A DNA stretch of 43,707 nt from JACCYQ01 sp036675565 (GCA_036675565.1 JAKFER010000303.1:1-43707); one strand, 5' to 3'; shown: positions 16,814-24,704, numbered from the stretch's first letter. Notes: generated by a model from the sequence alone, not told the origin. Program-made: numbers and translations.

Positions 16814-17275
16814 ATGATCAAGATTAAAAGAACGGATTCGCTCAATCCGGATTTTATTGAATTGGTTAAATACCTTGATGCAGACTTAGCGATAAGAGAT
16901 GGTGCGGAACATGCATTTTACGATGCATTTAATAAAATTGATCAGATAAAATACGTTGTTGTATTATATGAAATTGCACAACCCCAGAGTTGTGGTGCCA
17001 TTAAAGAATTTGGTCCAAAAATTATGGAAGTAAAAAGAATGTATACTGTACCTGGCAGTCGTGGAAAAGGTTTGGCAGGAATGGTATTAAAGGAACTGGA
17101 AAAATGGGCTGCTGAATTATCATTTGAAAAATGCATTTTAGAAACCGGTAAAAAACAACCTGAAGCCATCAGTCTTTATCAAAAAAGCGGGTATAGAATC
17201 ATACCGAATTACGGTCAATATACCGGTGTAGAAAACAGTATTTGTTTTGAAAAAAAATTAATACAGGGAAAATAA
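16814..17275 (+). CDS. GNAT family N-acetyltransferase
   Basis: 153-residue cytoplasmic acetyl-CoA-dependent acyltransferase. The acetyl-CoA pyrophosphate loop (motif A) is visible as VPGSRGKGLAG, matching the Arg/Gln-x-x-Gly-x-Gly/Ala pattern, preceded by the MEVKRMYT strand. Motif B is present as EAISLYQKSGYRIIPNYG near the C terminus, where the tyrosine often serves as the general acid. The acceptor substrate is unknown. It is a stand-alone gene with no evident operon partner. Confidence 0.9.
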   Translation: MIKIKRTDSLNPDFIELVKYLDADLAIRDGAEHAFYDAFNKIDQIKYVVVLYEIAQPQSCGAIKEFGPKIMEVKRMYTVPGSRGKGLAGMVLKELEKWAAELSFEKCILETGKKQPEAISLYQKSGYRIIPNYGQYTGVENSICFEKKLIQGK

Positions 17276-17468
17276 AAACCCGCATGTTGCGCTTATTATT
17301 TTTCTTCATAAAAATGCAAAAAGAATTCGTTTTTAATTGCCGTAATCTCAAATACATCCTTATAAAATATTGATTGCACCCTTTATTCATGTGCCAATTA
17401 CACTTTAAATCACTGCAGAAAATTCACTTTTGGCATAGAATTTTCAATAACAGGGATAAACATCTTTT

Positions 17469-17660
17469 ATGGCAGACAATAAAGACATCCGTGATGGCAG
17501 AGATCGTTCACAGGTAGATAGAAACGACACCAATGAATTACAATATATAGCTGATAAGTATGGTGTTTCTATTGAAGATATTAAGGCTATTATTTCAAGA
17601 GCGGGCAATAATCGCAGGGATATTGAAAATGAATTAGAAAGTGAAAAAAACAATGACTGA
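17469..17660 (+). CDS. DUF3606 small protein
   Basis: 63 residues fitting the DUF3606 pattern: an N-terminal charged segment with DRSQVDRND, a tryptophan-less variant of the family's helix (ELQYIADKYGVSIEDIKAII), and a final helix beginning AGNNRRDIENEL. This is a small helical protein of unknown function, often found among stress-induced genes. A sigma-54-like sequence (TGGCATAGAATTTTCA, 17431-17446) lies just upstream but has a mismatch at the key -12 position. The gene ends in a bidirectional terminator shared with the Tat-signal DsrE-like gene. Confidence 0.8.
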   Translation: MADNKDIRDGRDRSQVDRNDTNELQYIADKYGVSIEDIKAIISRAGNNRRDIENELESEKNND

Positions 17661-17674
17661 CTTTATTGCTAATC

Positions 17675-17716
17675 AAAAAAATTAAATGCAGGTCGATTAC
17701 CTGCATTTAATTTTTT
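17675..17716. terminator. Bidirectional rho-independent terminator
   Basis: A perfect inverted repeat: aaaaaattaaatgcaggt and acctgcatttaatttttt, 18 bp each with a 5-base loop (cgatt), giving a poly-A/poly-T flank on each side. It sits between the converging stop codons of the DUF3606 gene (17660) and the DsrE-like gene (17725) and can terminate both. Confidence 0.92.
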
Positions 17717-17724
17717 GATGATGA

Positions 17725-18429
17725 TTAGCTTGCAAAAATATAAGCACAATTTTTTTCCTGTGCCCTGCCAAGTGCCCAAACCCCGGATGGCACAGACTGA
17801 ATACCTGGTAACAAACCACTGACAAAATCTTTTTTTACTTCTGCTGCATCCAACTTCATCCCTTCTGCAATGGCTGCTCCATATACAGTCATAGCCATAT
17901 CGCAAACACAAAACATAACACCACTTTCCTGCAGTTGATTGATTCCTATGTTCACCTCTCCTACACCCGGCACTTTAAATGCTCCTGGCTTTGGTTTCCA
18001 GAATGGATTGCGAAGCGCCGGTTTTTTAGTCTCCGGATCATTCGCCTTAAATACTTCTCCTAAATTATACTTTGACCATAACCTGTCTTCCATGGCATAA
18101 CCAATAGCCGCATGCCTGAGTACCACCACCACACTATTGTCTTTTGATTCTGTTCCTGTCATTTCATTGGTAATTAAAAACACACGTGGCCATGCAAAAG
18201 GAAAAATTTCATGCGGCTGCGTTACATCAAACACTACTCTGTGCTTTCCATTGATTTTTTTAAAAAATTCTTCCGGATCATCATTCACTAATGGGAAAGA
18301 TTTTATTTCACCGCCAAACGCTTCAAGTGCAGGAGCTACGGTTGTTAAACTCAAGGCGGCGGCACCGGTAGCAATGGTCCCTAAAAAATTTCGGCGGTTG
18401 GTACCTTCTTTAAATTCGTTGGTGTTCAT
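17725..18429 (-). CDS. Tat-exported DsrE-like protein
   Basis: 234 residues with a twin-arginine signal (NRRNFLGTIATGAAALSLTT, Arg12-Arg13 in the longest frame), so it is probably exported folded to the periplasm. The mature part resembles the DsrE/DsrF-like sulfur-relay fold: a VVVVLRHAAIGYAM strand-helix, and a C-terminal VMFCVCDMAMTVYG segment with Cys174 and Cys176 at the position of the family's active cysteine, then a PSGVWALGRAQ helix and final CAYIF strand. Similar exported proteins have no settled function; persulfide handling is a possibility from the family only. It is divergent from a second exported DsrE-family gene at 18676 and shares a 246-base promoter region with it. Confidence 0.8.
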   Translation of the reverse strand: MNTNEFKEGTNRRNFLGTIATGAAALSLTTVAPALEAFGGEIKSFPLVNDDPEEFFKKINGKHRVVFDVTQPHEIFPFAWPRVFLITNEMTGTESKDNSVVVVLRHAAIGYAMEDRLWSKYNLGEVFKANDPETKKPALRNPFWKPKPGAFKVPGVGEVNIGINQLQESGVMFCVCDMAMTVYGAAIAEGMKLDAAEVKKDFVSGLLPGIQSVPSGVWALGRAQEKNCAYIFAS

Positions 18430-18450
18430 AACAATAAGTTTTGATGAATG

Positions 18451-18526
18451 ATTAAGAAAATCATGTAAAATCTACGAAATAAAATTAATAGATCGTATCC
18501 CCGAATTAAGGGATAATTTTCTTAAT
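18451..18526. promoter_or_regulatory. Inverted repeat in divergent DsrE-gene promoter region
   Basis: A perfect 11-base inverted repeat, attaagaaaat (18451-18461) and attttcttaat (18516-18526), lies in the gap 18430-18675 between the two divergent DsrE-like genes. The right arm also forms a local hairpin with aattaag at about 18504. The DNA is very AT-rich, so chance is not excluded, but the position fits an operator serving both genes. Confidence 0.4.
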
Positions 18527-18675
18527 TTTTATATCATAAACTTTACAGCGAATGAATCTGGCACAACAAGTCAACAAGCACAACCAATGAATTGAGCCTT
18601 AATCATTTTTATTACGAACCTGAAAGCTCTTTAAGAATCTTCATAGCTTTTTGAAAAAAAGATAAACTTAAACAT

Positions 18676-19092
18676 ATGAAACACATCCTTATCATCTGCA
18701 CATTTTTCATGGCAGGCTATTCCAGCCTGTATTCCCAGGCTAAACCATATAATGCAGTATTTGATATTACCACTGATGATACTGCGGTTCACCAGCGGGT
18801 TATCAGGTGGGTCAACAGTATTTCAAAGGATTACCCGGATGCCAAACTGGAAGTGGTTTTTTATGGCAAATCATTGCCTATGGTTGAAAAAGGAAAATCA
18901 ACAGTGGCCATGGATGTTGAAAAACTGGCAGCCAGCAAAAAAGTAACCTTTGCAGTTTGTGAACAGGCCATGAAAGTACATAAAGTAGAAAAAAATATGC
19001 TAATTGATGGTGTAAGGACCGTGCCGGATGCTTTACATGAACTGGTAACCAAACAAGCCGAAGGATATGGCTATATTAAAGTGACCAACTAA
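18676..19092 (+). CDS. Sec-exported DsrE family protein
   Basis: 138 residues with a Sec signal peptide (MKHILIICTFFMAGYSSLYSQ). The mature domain is a compact DsrE fold: NAVFDITTDD first strand, HQRVIRWVNSISKDYP helix, KLEVVFYGKSLPMV second strand, then VTFAVCEQAMKVH with Cys95 at the active-cysteine position and a terminal helix DALHELVTKQAEGYGYIKV. Cytoplasmic relatives carry sulfur as persulfide; the exported form here suggests periplasmic sulfur or redox chemistry, which is inference. It is divergent from the Tat-exported homologue at 17725. A DASS-type anion transporter lies 400 bases downstream, but the two are not evidently one operon. Confidence 0.85.
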   Translation: MKHILIICTFFMAGYSSLYSQAKPYNAVFDITTDDTAVHQRVIRWVNSISKDYPDAKLEVVFYGKSLPMVEKGKSTVAMDVEKLAASKKVTFAVCEQAMKVHKVEKNMLIDGVRTVPDALHELVTKQAEGYGYIKVTN

Positions 19093-19492
19093 TCACTTAT
19101 TAGTAACCGTTATACAAGATAATTTTTCTCCGGGAATATCAGCCCGTAAAGGAGATCACTTTTCATAAAATGTAATAATCCAATGTTACAATTGATTATT
19201 TCAAAAGGGAGCAGCCGCTCCCTTTCTGTATGTATAGCATAGTATTTGTAATGCGCCGATAACATCAACATGCGGTTTCAACATCCTGTTAGTTCTGCTC
19301 CCATTTACATCACAATTACCCATAGCTTCTGTATTTTTTAAATGAATAAACCTCTCCAAAAAATTAAATGCAAATCCTTGATCTACTGAAAATAAATGAT
19401 ACATTCAATCTCTAAGAAAAACAGGTGGCAGATTAAGTAAAGGATCGGCAGTTAACAATGAAAAATAATAAAACCAACTGATTGCAAATAAC
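19093..19492. other. 400-base gap with one strong hairpin, no convincing gene
   Basis: The gap between the DsrE-family gene and the DASS transporter contains a perfect 9-bp hairpin (aaagggagc, loop agcc, gctcccttt; 19204-19225). On either strand only three to four T residues follow, so it is at best a weak terminator. A 67-codon minus-strand frame ends in this hairpin and shows no recognisable domain. The composite repeat modules found in other gaps are absent here. Confidence 0.55.
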
Positions 19493-20932
19493 ATGAATTT
19501 TTTTCAACAAAAACCACTGGCATGGATATTCGCACCTTTGGCGGCTTTGCTGGTTTACGGCCTTCCATTACCATTGGAAACCCATGCGCACCAGGTGGCG
19601 GCCATCATGATCTTTTGTCTTGTATTCTGGATCACCGAGGCGGCACCATTATCCATCACCGCATTAATGGGTGTTTCAATGGCAGTCCTGCTGGGTATTG
19701 CTGATATTCAAACTGCTTTCACCAGCCTGGGACACCCGATCATTATGCTATTTATCGGCAGTTTCCTGCTTTCCCGCGCCATGACCAGGCATGGGCTTGA
19801 TACAAGAATCGCATTACTGGTTTTATCTTTTCCATTCTTTCAAAAAAGTTTATTCCGCGTATTTCTTGGGTTTTCATTGGTGTCTTTTGTACTATCCATG
19901 TGGATCAGCAACTCTGTAACGGTTGCCATGTTATTGCCCCTGATGCTCGGTGTTATATCTCTGGTACAAACTGCAGATGACCCGGATAAGAATATGCCTG
20001 CATACATGCTGCTGGGCATTGCATACAGTGCTTCTATCGGTGGCATTTCAACCATCATTGGTTCGCCACCCAACCTGATCGGTGTTCAGTATTTAGACCA
20101 GCAAGGAATCCAAATCGATTTTTTACAATGGATGATGCTGGCCTTACCAATTTCCATTTGCATGTATGCCTTCCTGTTATTTTATATTCGCCGGCAATTA
20201 AAACATTGCCGATTTAACGCACTAAGCATTAAAAATTACCTTGAACAGAATGCAGGAAAACTAAAAAAAATTTCTACAGGCGAACGAAACACCTTATTCG
20301 TCTTTGTGCTGGCCGTTTGTCTTTGGTTACTACCCGGCGTACTTAATGTTTTTGGTATGGATGAGGCTTATACGGTAGTGAGCAAATACCTTCCCGAAAG
20401 CCTGGTTGCAATGATTGCAGCTATCCTGTTGTTTTTATTACCTGCAGACAATAATTTCACAGGCACATTGATAGGAGAAGATCTCCGGTTGATAGACTGG
20501 GATACTATTTTACTTTTTGGGGGTGGACTCGCATTGGGCGCATTGATCATCAATACCGGGCTGGCACTTGTAATTGGTGAAAGTATTGCTGCATCAGTAA
20601 GCGCCGGCAATATACCCCTGCTTATATTCTTTTTGATCGTTGGCATATTGCTAATGACAGAAATTAGTTCCAATACCGCCATTGCCATCACTTTTGTTCC
20701 CATTGTAATTGGCATTCTGACTACTTTACAAATACCCATTTTGTACCCGGTGCTTGGTATTGTATTAGCCAGCAGTTTCGCATTTATGCTGCCGATAGCA
20801 ACACCTCCTAATGCCATTGTTTATGGCAGCGGATATATTTCTTTGGGTAAAATGCTTAAGACAGGATTATGGTTAAACATTGCAGGCGCCATCCTTATTT
20901 TTTCATGGATGATGGTGTTTATGAATGTTTAG
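19493..20932 (+). CDS. DASS family sodium:anion symporter (SLC13-like)
   Basis: 479-residue inner-membrane carrier of the divalent anion:Na+ symporter family, which imports sulfate or C4-dicarboxylates with sodium. About 11-13 hydrophobic segments are visible. The two inverted-repeat substrate/sodium motifs are present: WISNSVTVAMLLP with TIIGSPPNLIG in the first half, and EISSNTAIAITFVP with ATPPNAIVYGSG in the second, matching the SNT/S-N-S and PPN signatures. Substrate cannot be decided from sequence; closeness to the DsrE genes might hint at sulfur compounds, but dicarboxylates are at least as likely. The stop codon TAG at 20930-20932 is part of a period-7 TTTAGNG repeat tract. Confidence 0.92.
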   Translation: MNFFQQKPLAWIFAPLAALLVYGLPLPLETHAHQVAAIMIFCLVFWITEAAPLSITALMGVSMAVLLGIADIQTAFTSLGHPIIMLFIGSFLLSRAMTRHGLDTRIALLVLSFPFFQKSLFRVFLGFSLVSFVLSMWISNSVTVAMLLPLMLGVISLVQTADDPDKNMPAYMLLGIAYSASIGGISTIIGSPPNLIGVQYLDQQGIQIDFLQWMMLALPISICMYAFLLFYIRRQLKHCRFNALSIKNYLEQNAGKLKKISTGERNTLFVFVLAVCLWLLPGVLNVFGMDEAYTVVSKYLPESLVAMIAAILLFLLPADNNFTGTLIGEDLRLIDWDTILLFGGGLALGALIINTGLALVIGESIAASVSAGNIPLLIFFLIVGILLMTEISSNTAIAITFVPIVIGILTTLQIPILYPVLGIVLASSFAFMLPIATPPNAIVYGSGYISLGKMLKTGLWLNIAGAILIFSWMMVFMNV

Positions 20933-21076
20933 AGTTTAGTGTTTAGCGTTTAGTTGTTGAGGTGTTTAGATGTGTAGTTCAATTGTGCTAATCTAAATAC
21001 TGACAAATTACTAATTCCAAATTCCCAATTCCATCCTGAGCTAGTCGAAGGATCAACCATTCAACTAATCAACCCG
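20928..21076. repeat. Composite repeat cassette in inverted orientation
   Basis: Read on the plus strand, a TTTAGNG period-7 tract (20928-20980, the complement of the CTAAACN module) starts in the last codon of the DASS gene. The complement of the ggaattN module follows (21011-21030: attccaa, attccca, attccat), then the element catcctgagctagtcgaagga (21032-21052), and the complement of the period-8 module (about 21053-21074: tcaaccat, tcaactaa, tcaac). The last unit contains the stop codon of the small minus-strand gene. Confidence 0.8.
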
Positions 21077-21275
21077 GAACATTAATTTCCTGACCAGTAG
21101 CGGCAAGATTGATCACTAAAAAATCAGGCTTTTCAGCATATTGCTGAATCAGGTCATTGTACTTTAATTTCAATGTACGCTTAAACTGGCCAAGGTAACC
21201 AGGTTTGGAAATTCTGTCTGTATCCAGTGGGACGGATTCGATCAGGTCGTTTCCGATATACATCATTAGCTTCAT
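21069..21275 (-). CDS. Small protein of unknown function (68 residues)
   Basis: I do not recognise a named family. The frame encodes MKLMMYIGNDLIESVPLDT, then a basic central helix (GYLGQFKRTLKLKYNDLIQQ) and a hydrophobic strand ending the protein (DFLVINLAATGQEINVPG). It has no signal peptide or membrane segment. Amino-acid make-up and a good ATG in a gap that would otherwise be large support a real gene, and similar short proteins are common in Chitinophagaceae (from memory, not checked). Its TGA stop falls inside an inverted period-8 repeat. Confidence is moderate because of length. Confidence 0.6.
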   Translation of the reverse strand: MKLMMYIGNDLIESVPLDTDRISKPGYLGQFKRTLKLKYNDLIQQYAEKPDFLVINLAATGQEINVPG

Positions 21276-21391
21276 AGGTATCAGATGAAATACAAAAAAA
21301 CTACGTTTTCAATAATCAAACAATCTCATTTCTACCCGATTATTTTCGTAAGAATACGTAGTTATCTATTGAATGATCTTGTATAGTAATT

Positions 21392-21452
21392 GGAATTTGG
21401 AATTGGTGTGAATGTTGGCATTACCTAATCGCTAAACACTAAACCCTAAACT
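21392..21452. repeat. Short repeat modules B and D
   Basis: Between the small gene and the metallo-hydrolase lie two period-7 units (ggaattt, ggaattg at 21392-21405) and a short CTAAACA/CTAAACC tract (about 21430-21451), in plus orientation. Confidence 0.6.
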
Positions 21453-21473
21453 TTTGTAATCAGGCTTATTAAT

Positions 21474-22322
21474 TCAGAAACCAAAAGATAATTGAGATGC
21501 CGGAACAGGAAATACAGCTGTGGATACTGCATTCGCAGAGGACGTTTTTATTTCAGCATTACGGAGAGTATAAACTGCCGTTTCCTGGTAACGGGATGCA
21601 ATAATAATTTTTGTATCGCCTGCATGCCGGTTAAATAATTCCTCAACCCGGTGGGGACAATTATTATTTTTTGAAAGATGCGATAAAAACAGGTGCGACA
21701 TAAATGCTGGTCTGTACTTTGTAAAAAGTTCCAATGCCTGTGTATTAGAAAGATGCCCCATTCCTCCCCTGATCCTGGTTTTTAAATAATATGGATAGCT
21801 GCCATTATCCAGCATATCATCATCATAATTCGATTCTAAAAATGCTGCATGACACTGACTGAAATGATTTACGAGGTGCTGGCATGGTTGCCCGATATCG
21901 GTAAATACGCCAACTTTTAAATCTTTATATCGTATAGTAAAACTATATGGATCGGCAGCATCATGATATTTTGGAAATGCCGTTATGCTTAAATCACCAA
22001 TACGGATCGGATCGAATGCGTTAAACGACTTAATTAGTTTTTTGTCGATTTTCAGCCGTCCGTTTTTTAAAGTGGGTGCTGTAATATAAACGGGCAGGTC
22101 ATACTTTTTGGCAAATACCGGTACGCCACGAATATGATCCGCATGTTCATGTGAAATAAAAATGGCTTTTATTTTTTGAACGGATAAAGAAAGTCGCCTG
22201 ATACGGATTTCAATTTCCTTGCAGGTAATACCTGCATCTACCAGGACAGCTTCCGTATCATTTCCAATGTAATAACAATTACCATTACTTCCCGATGCCA
22301 GTGATGTTATAGATAAAGACAT
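21474..22322 (-). CDS. YycJ/WalJ-like MBL-fold metallo-hydrolase
   Basis: Metallo-beta-lactamase fold protein of about 282 residues, related to the YycJ/WalJ (VicX) group, which is thought to act on DNA or nucleic acid ends. The metal motif is SHEHADHIRG with the HxHxDH pattern (His61, His63, Asp65, His66 in the longer frame). The N terminus SITSLASGSNGNCYYIG is typical of this subgroup; I chose the second ATG (22322) because family members start right before it, although an ATG three codons upstream is possible. Other ligands are visible in YHDAADPY and in LSHLSKNNNC. Cytoplasmic. Flanked by repeat DNA on the 5' side, so likely not part of the mannan operon upstream. Confidence 0.88.
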   Translation of the reverse strand: MSLSITSLASGSNGNCYYIGNDTEAVLVDAGITCKEIEIRIRRLSLSVQKIKAIFISHEHADHIRGVPVFAKKYDLPVYITAPTLKNGRLKIDKKLIKSFNAFDPIRIGDLSITAFPKYHDAADPYSFTIRYKDLKVGVFTDIGQPCQHLVNHFSQCHAAFLESNYDDDMLDNGSYPYYLKTRIRGGMGHLSNTQALELFTKYRPAFMSHLFLSHLSKNNNCPHRVEELFNRHAGDTKIIIASRYQETAVYTLRNAEIKTSSANAVSTAVFPVPASQLSFGF

Positions 22323-22348
22323 GAGCTGCAAAGAAACAGATTTTTACC

Positions 22349-22522
22349 GTTGAATAGTTGATACGTTGATAAGTTTGGAGTAAAGATGTAATTAGGAATT
22401 AGGAATTGGGCTGAGTACCGATCGTCCATTATTCAACAATTGCATATGTATCGTTGAACCATCGTTCAACAACGGTTCAACCCTAAATTCTTAAACGCTT
22501 AAACCTTTAAACTTTTAAACTA
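22349..22522. repeat. Composite intergenic repeat cassette (A-B-C-D complete)
   Basis: The best match to cassette 1 in order: a period-8 module (22349-22379: gttgaata, gttgatac, gttgataa), a period-7 module (22391-22410: attagg, aattagg, aattggg), a period-11 module (22431-22485: attcaacaatt, gcatatgtatc, gttgaaccatc, gttcaacaacg, gttcaaccct), and a degenerate CTTAAACN tract (to 22522) that reaches the 3' end of the CE2-like gene. The core gttgaacNatcgttcaac is a near copy of 734-751. Confidence 0.85.
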
Positions 22523-23635
22523 ATTCCTCCCATCTTCTAAAAGCTTTTTAAAAAATGGAATTAGTTCCGAAGCTAAAATTGCATGATCCTCTACACTGGG
22601 ATGACCACTGCATCCACGAGCCTGCATCGGTTGAAAGAAATGCAAAGCAACTGGTTTATGTGCAGGAAAGTTCATGTCGACTTTTTGTTTAACAGCCATC
22701 AGGCAATGCTGCAATAGATCTCTTTTTTCCCCATTTACCATCGGACTACTAAGAATTGCAATTTGTGCTTGCGGGTATTTTGATTTAACCAGTTGAACAA
22801 ACCGGATATAATTATTTACAAAACGTGCACTGTCAAATGGCAATCTTTCTTTTATCCCATCGCCATTGCTCAGATCATTTGTACCTAAAGCAATGCTGAC
22901 GATTTGGGGTGAATAAAGATCAAAGTTCCATTGGCGGGAATTTTTTTCCTGGAAATCTGTTTGCTCATACAACAATGGCAATGCAGGCCCATCACTGTTC
23001 CAGTTACGATAAATACCGGCACCGCTCACACTGCTCAATAAAAAATTGGAATTTAATGACCTGGCCAGTCGTGGCCCATATGCCTCGTATGCATTATGCT
23101 GATCATGGTATTCTCCGGTACCACAGGGAACTTCGGTGGGATCTGCTGCCGCCCCGCAGGTAATGCTGTTGCCTATGAATTCAATCAGTGGCAGGTTTTC
23201 CCTCCGTAATGATTTAATATTTTTCGCTTCTATCTTTTCAATAAAAACAGGCCCGGTGTGTGCTTCTGTGGCTTTGTAAACCCAAACAGTATGTTTCCCT
23301 TCACTACCTGCTTTCAAAATTATGGGTTGATCCGATTTGCCGTCAATCTTAATTCGTTTTTGGTAAATACCATCCATTTCAAACTGCAGGTAATTATGCC
23401 CGTTAGGTGAATGGATATTGGCATAAATGATTGCTTCTGTACCTTCAAAACTAAAACCAACATGAGCCGCTGAGCTGATCAGCTCCAGTTGTCCCTTTTC
23501 ATCCAGGGCAGTTCGGCCGAATGGATGTAAAACAGGTGCATGCAATTCATTTTTGTTGTTTCCATTCAACTTTGAATTGGAACAAGCAGATATGAATAGA
23601 AATAGTATGATGAAAAATTTGTGGAACATCCTCAT
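22520..23635 (-). CDS. CE2-like SGNH carbohydrate acetylesterase, lipoprotein
   Basis: 371 residues with a lipoprotein signal (MRMFHKFFIILFLFISACSN; lipobox ISAC, Cys18). An N-terminal jelly-roll domain (about 32-140) precedes an SGNH hydrolase domain, the architecture of CE2 acetylesterases. Catalytic Ser157 is in FIGNSITCG, oxyanion residues are around SVSGAGIYR and Asn253 in GTNDLSNGD, and His345 lies in CSGHPSVEDH. The aspartate often found just before the histidine is serine here, consistent with the Ser-His dyad described for some CE2 members. CE2 enzymes remove 6-O-acetyl groups, including from glucomannan. Last gene of the mannan locus, 100 bases after the GH5 gene; the gap holds a repeat element. 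Confidence 0.85.
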   Translation of the reverse strand: MRMFHKFFIILFLFISACSNSKLNGNNKNELHAPVLHPFGRTALDEKGQLELISSAAHVGFSFEGTEAIIYANIHSPNGHNYLQFEMDGIYQKRIKIDGKSDQPIILKAGSEGKHTVWVYKATEAHTGPVFIEKIEAKNIKSLRRENLPLIEFIGNSITCGAAADPTEVPCGTGEYHDQHNAYEAYGPRLARSLNSNFLLSSVSGAGIYRNWNSDGPALPLLYEQTDFQEKNSRQWNFDLYSPQIVSIALGTNDLSNGDGIKERLPFDSARFVNNYIRFVQLVKSKYPQAQIAILSSPMVNGEKRDLLQHCLMAVKQKVDMNFPAHKPVALHFFQPMQARGCSGHPSVEDHAILASELIPFFKKLLEDGRN

Positions 23636-23650
23636 TTAATTAAAAGATAA

Positions 23651-23694
23651 GGCTTCGACCACCGCTATACTACGGGGCAGGCAAGCTTCCTGAC
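23651..23694 (-). repeat. Long form of the cttcgac...ggggcaggca...tgaca element
   Basis: Between the GH5 and CE2-like genes lies ggcttcgaccaccgctatac followed by tacggggcaggcaagcttcc and tgaca. On the minus strand it aligns with 799-843: both share tgtca at one end, gcctgcccc in the middle and gtcgaag at the other end. It is the only element of the repeat family found within the mannan gene set. Confidence 0.65.
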
Positions 23695-23735
23695 ACTCAA
23701 AATATTAAAAAAGTTTTCACCTCCACGTATAATTC

Positions 23736-24704
23736 TTACTTTATTGGGGATTCCAAATCCTTATTGTATTTCAACAACAGATCCCTTGCTTTTATTCCTG
23801 ACTCTTTCAAATCGCTATTTTTCCACTGTCCATCACAGTTAGCCGACTTTTGCAAAACAGAACAGGTTTCATCTTTATCAGATACCGACCAGGTGACCCA
23901 ACTTATTTTATTTTTTTCGGCCCAGCTGATCCAATTTTCCCATTCCTTATCATTTAAAGGTCCATCGCCACTTGCTTCCATACCTGCTGATTCAGAAATA
24001 AATAAGGGCAAGCCTTTGCTCAATGCATAATCACCCCTTTCTCTTAAATCCTGCTTATGTGTTGCTGCATAAAAATGCAAAGTATACATCAGGTTATCAT
24101 ACCCTGTAATAGGATCATCGGCCGCTACGTGAACATCCTGGTCCCAATGTGGCGAACCAACCAGGATAATATTATCCGGATCTATTGCCCTGATGGTTTT
24201 GATGATCTCTACAGAAAACTTTTTTACTTCTTCCCAACTTTCATAATCCGGCTCATTAAATATTTCATAGATCACGTTAGGATGTTTTCCATATTTGGTT
24301 GCCATCAGCGTAAAAAATTCTTTTGCTTCATTCAAATTAATATTATGACTATGCCAGTCAATAATTACATACACCCCGGATTTAATGGCACCATCAACTA
24401 CAGCTTCCACTTTTTTTACAGAACCATCTTTATCGTGCAGGTAGCCGCCATTAGGCTCAATACCCATGGCCGCACGAACCACGGAACATTTCCAATCCTT
24501 CGCCAGCCAATCAACTGCCCCTTCATTATAAAATCGCGGCCAGAAGTTGTGCCAGCCAAAACTCATTCCTCTTAAAACAATCGGTGCTCCTTTAGCATCC
24601 ACCAATTGCAGTCCATCCACTTTTAACTGCCCATGTTTTTTAACAGGTTGAGCATGTATGGCATGAACACTTACCAGCAGAAAAAAAATCAAAATGTATT
24701 TCAT
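23736..24704 (-). CDS. GH5 endo-glycanase (glucanase/mannanase)
   Basis: 322-residue exported TIM-barrel glycosidase with a Sec signal peptide (MKYILIFFLLVSVHAIHAQ). The GH5 acid/base is Glu151 in IYEIFNEP, the nucleophile is Glu238 in LFISESAGMEASGDG, and the flanking residues VVRAAMGIEPNGGY, IDWHSHN and WVTWSVSDKDE are those of the GH5_2-type group. Known members cut beta-1,4-glucan, and some cut glucomannan; in this locus the likely target is glucomannan or mixed beta-mannan (inference). There is no lipobox, so it is probably periplasmic or secreted. 25 bases after the SASA-type gene, clearly cotranscribed. Confidence 0.88.
   Translation of the reverse strand: MKYILIFFLLVSVHAIHAQPVKKHGQLKVDGLQLVDAKGAPIVLRGMSFGWHNFWPRFYNEGAVDWLAKDWKCSVVRAAMGIEPNGGYLHDKDGSVKKVEAVVDGAIKSGVYVIIDWHSHNINLNEAKEFFTLMATKYGKHPNVIYEIFNEPDYESWEEVKKFSVEIIKTIRAIDPDNIILVGSPHWDQDVHVAADDPITGYDNLMYTLHFYAATHKQDLRERGDYALSKGLPLFISESAGMEASGDGPLNDKEWENWISWAEKNKISWVTWSVSDKDETCSVLQKSANCDGQWKNSDLKESGIKARDLLLKYNKDLESPIK

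Noticed and set aside
19204..19225. Hairpin aaagggagc / gctcccttt as a rho-independent terminator
   Set aside because: The stem is perfect but the T tract is three or four bases on either strand and the upstream plus-strand gene ends 110 bases before; left as an unassigned hairpin.
19201..19404. 67-codon minus-strand frame in the gap before the DASS gene
   Set aside because: It ends inside a perfect hairpin, has no recognisable domain and unremarkable composition; I see no support for a gene or a transposase remnant.
20368..20817. 149-codon minus-strand frame opposite the DASS transporter
   Set aside because: Shadow of a hydrophobic membrane-protein gene; no start context and no homology pattern.
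17725..20932. DsrE pair plus DASS transporter as one sulfur-metabolism system
   Set aside because: The transporter is 400 bases away with no other sulfur genes nearby, and its substrate could equally be a dicarboxylate; kept only as a hint.
24057..24575. 172-codon plus-strand frame opposite GH5
   Set aside because: It lies wholly inside the well-supported GH5 gene on the other strand and shows no domain; an antisense shadow.
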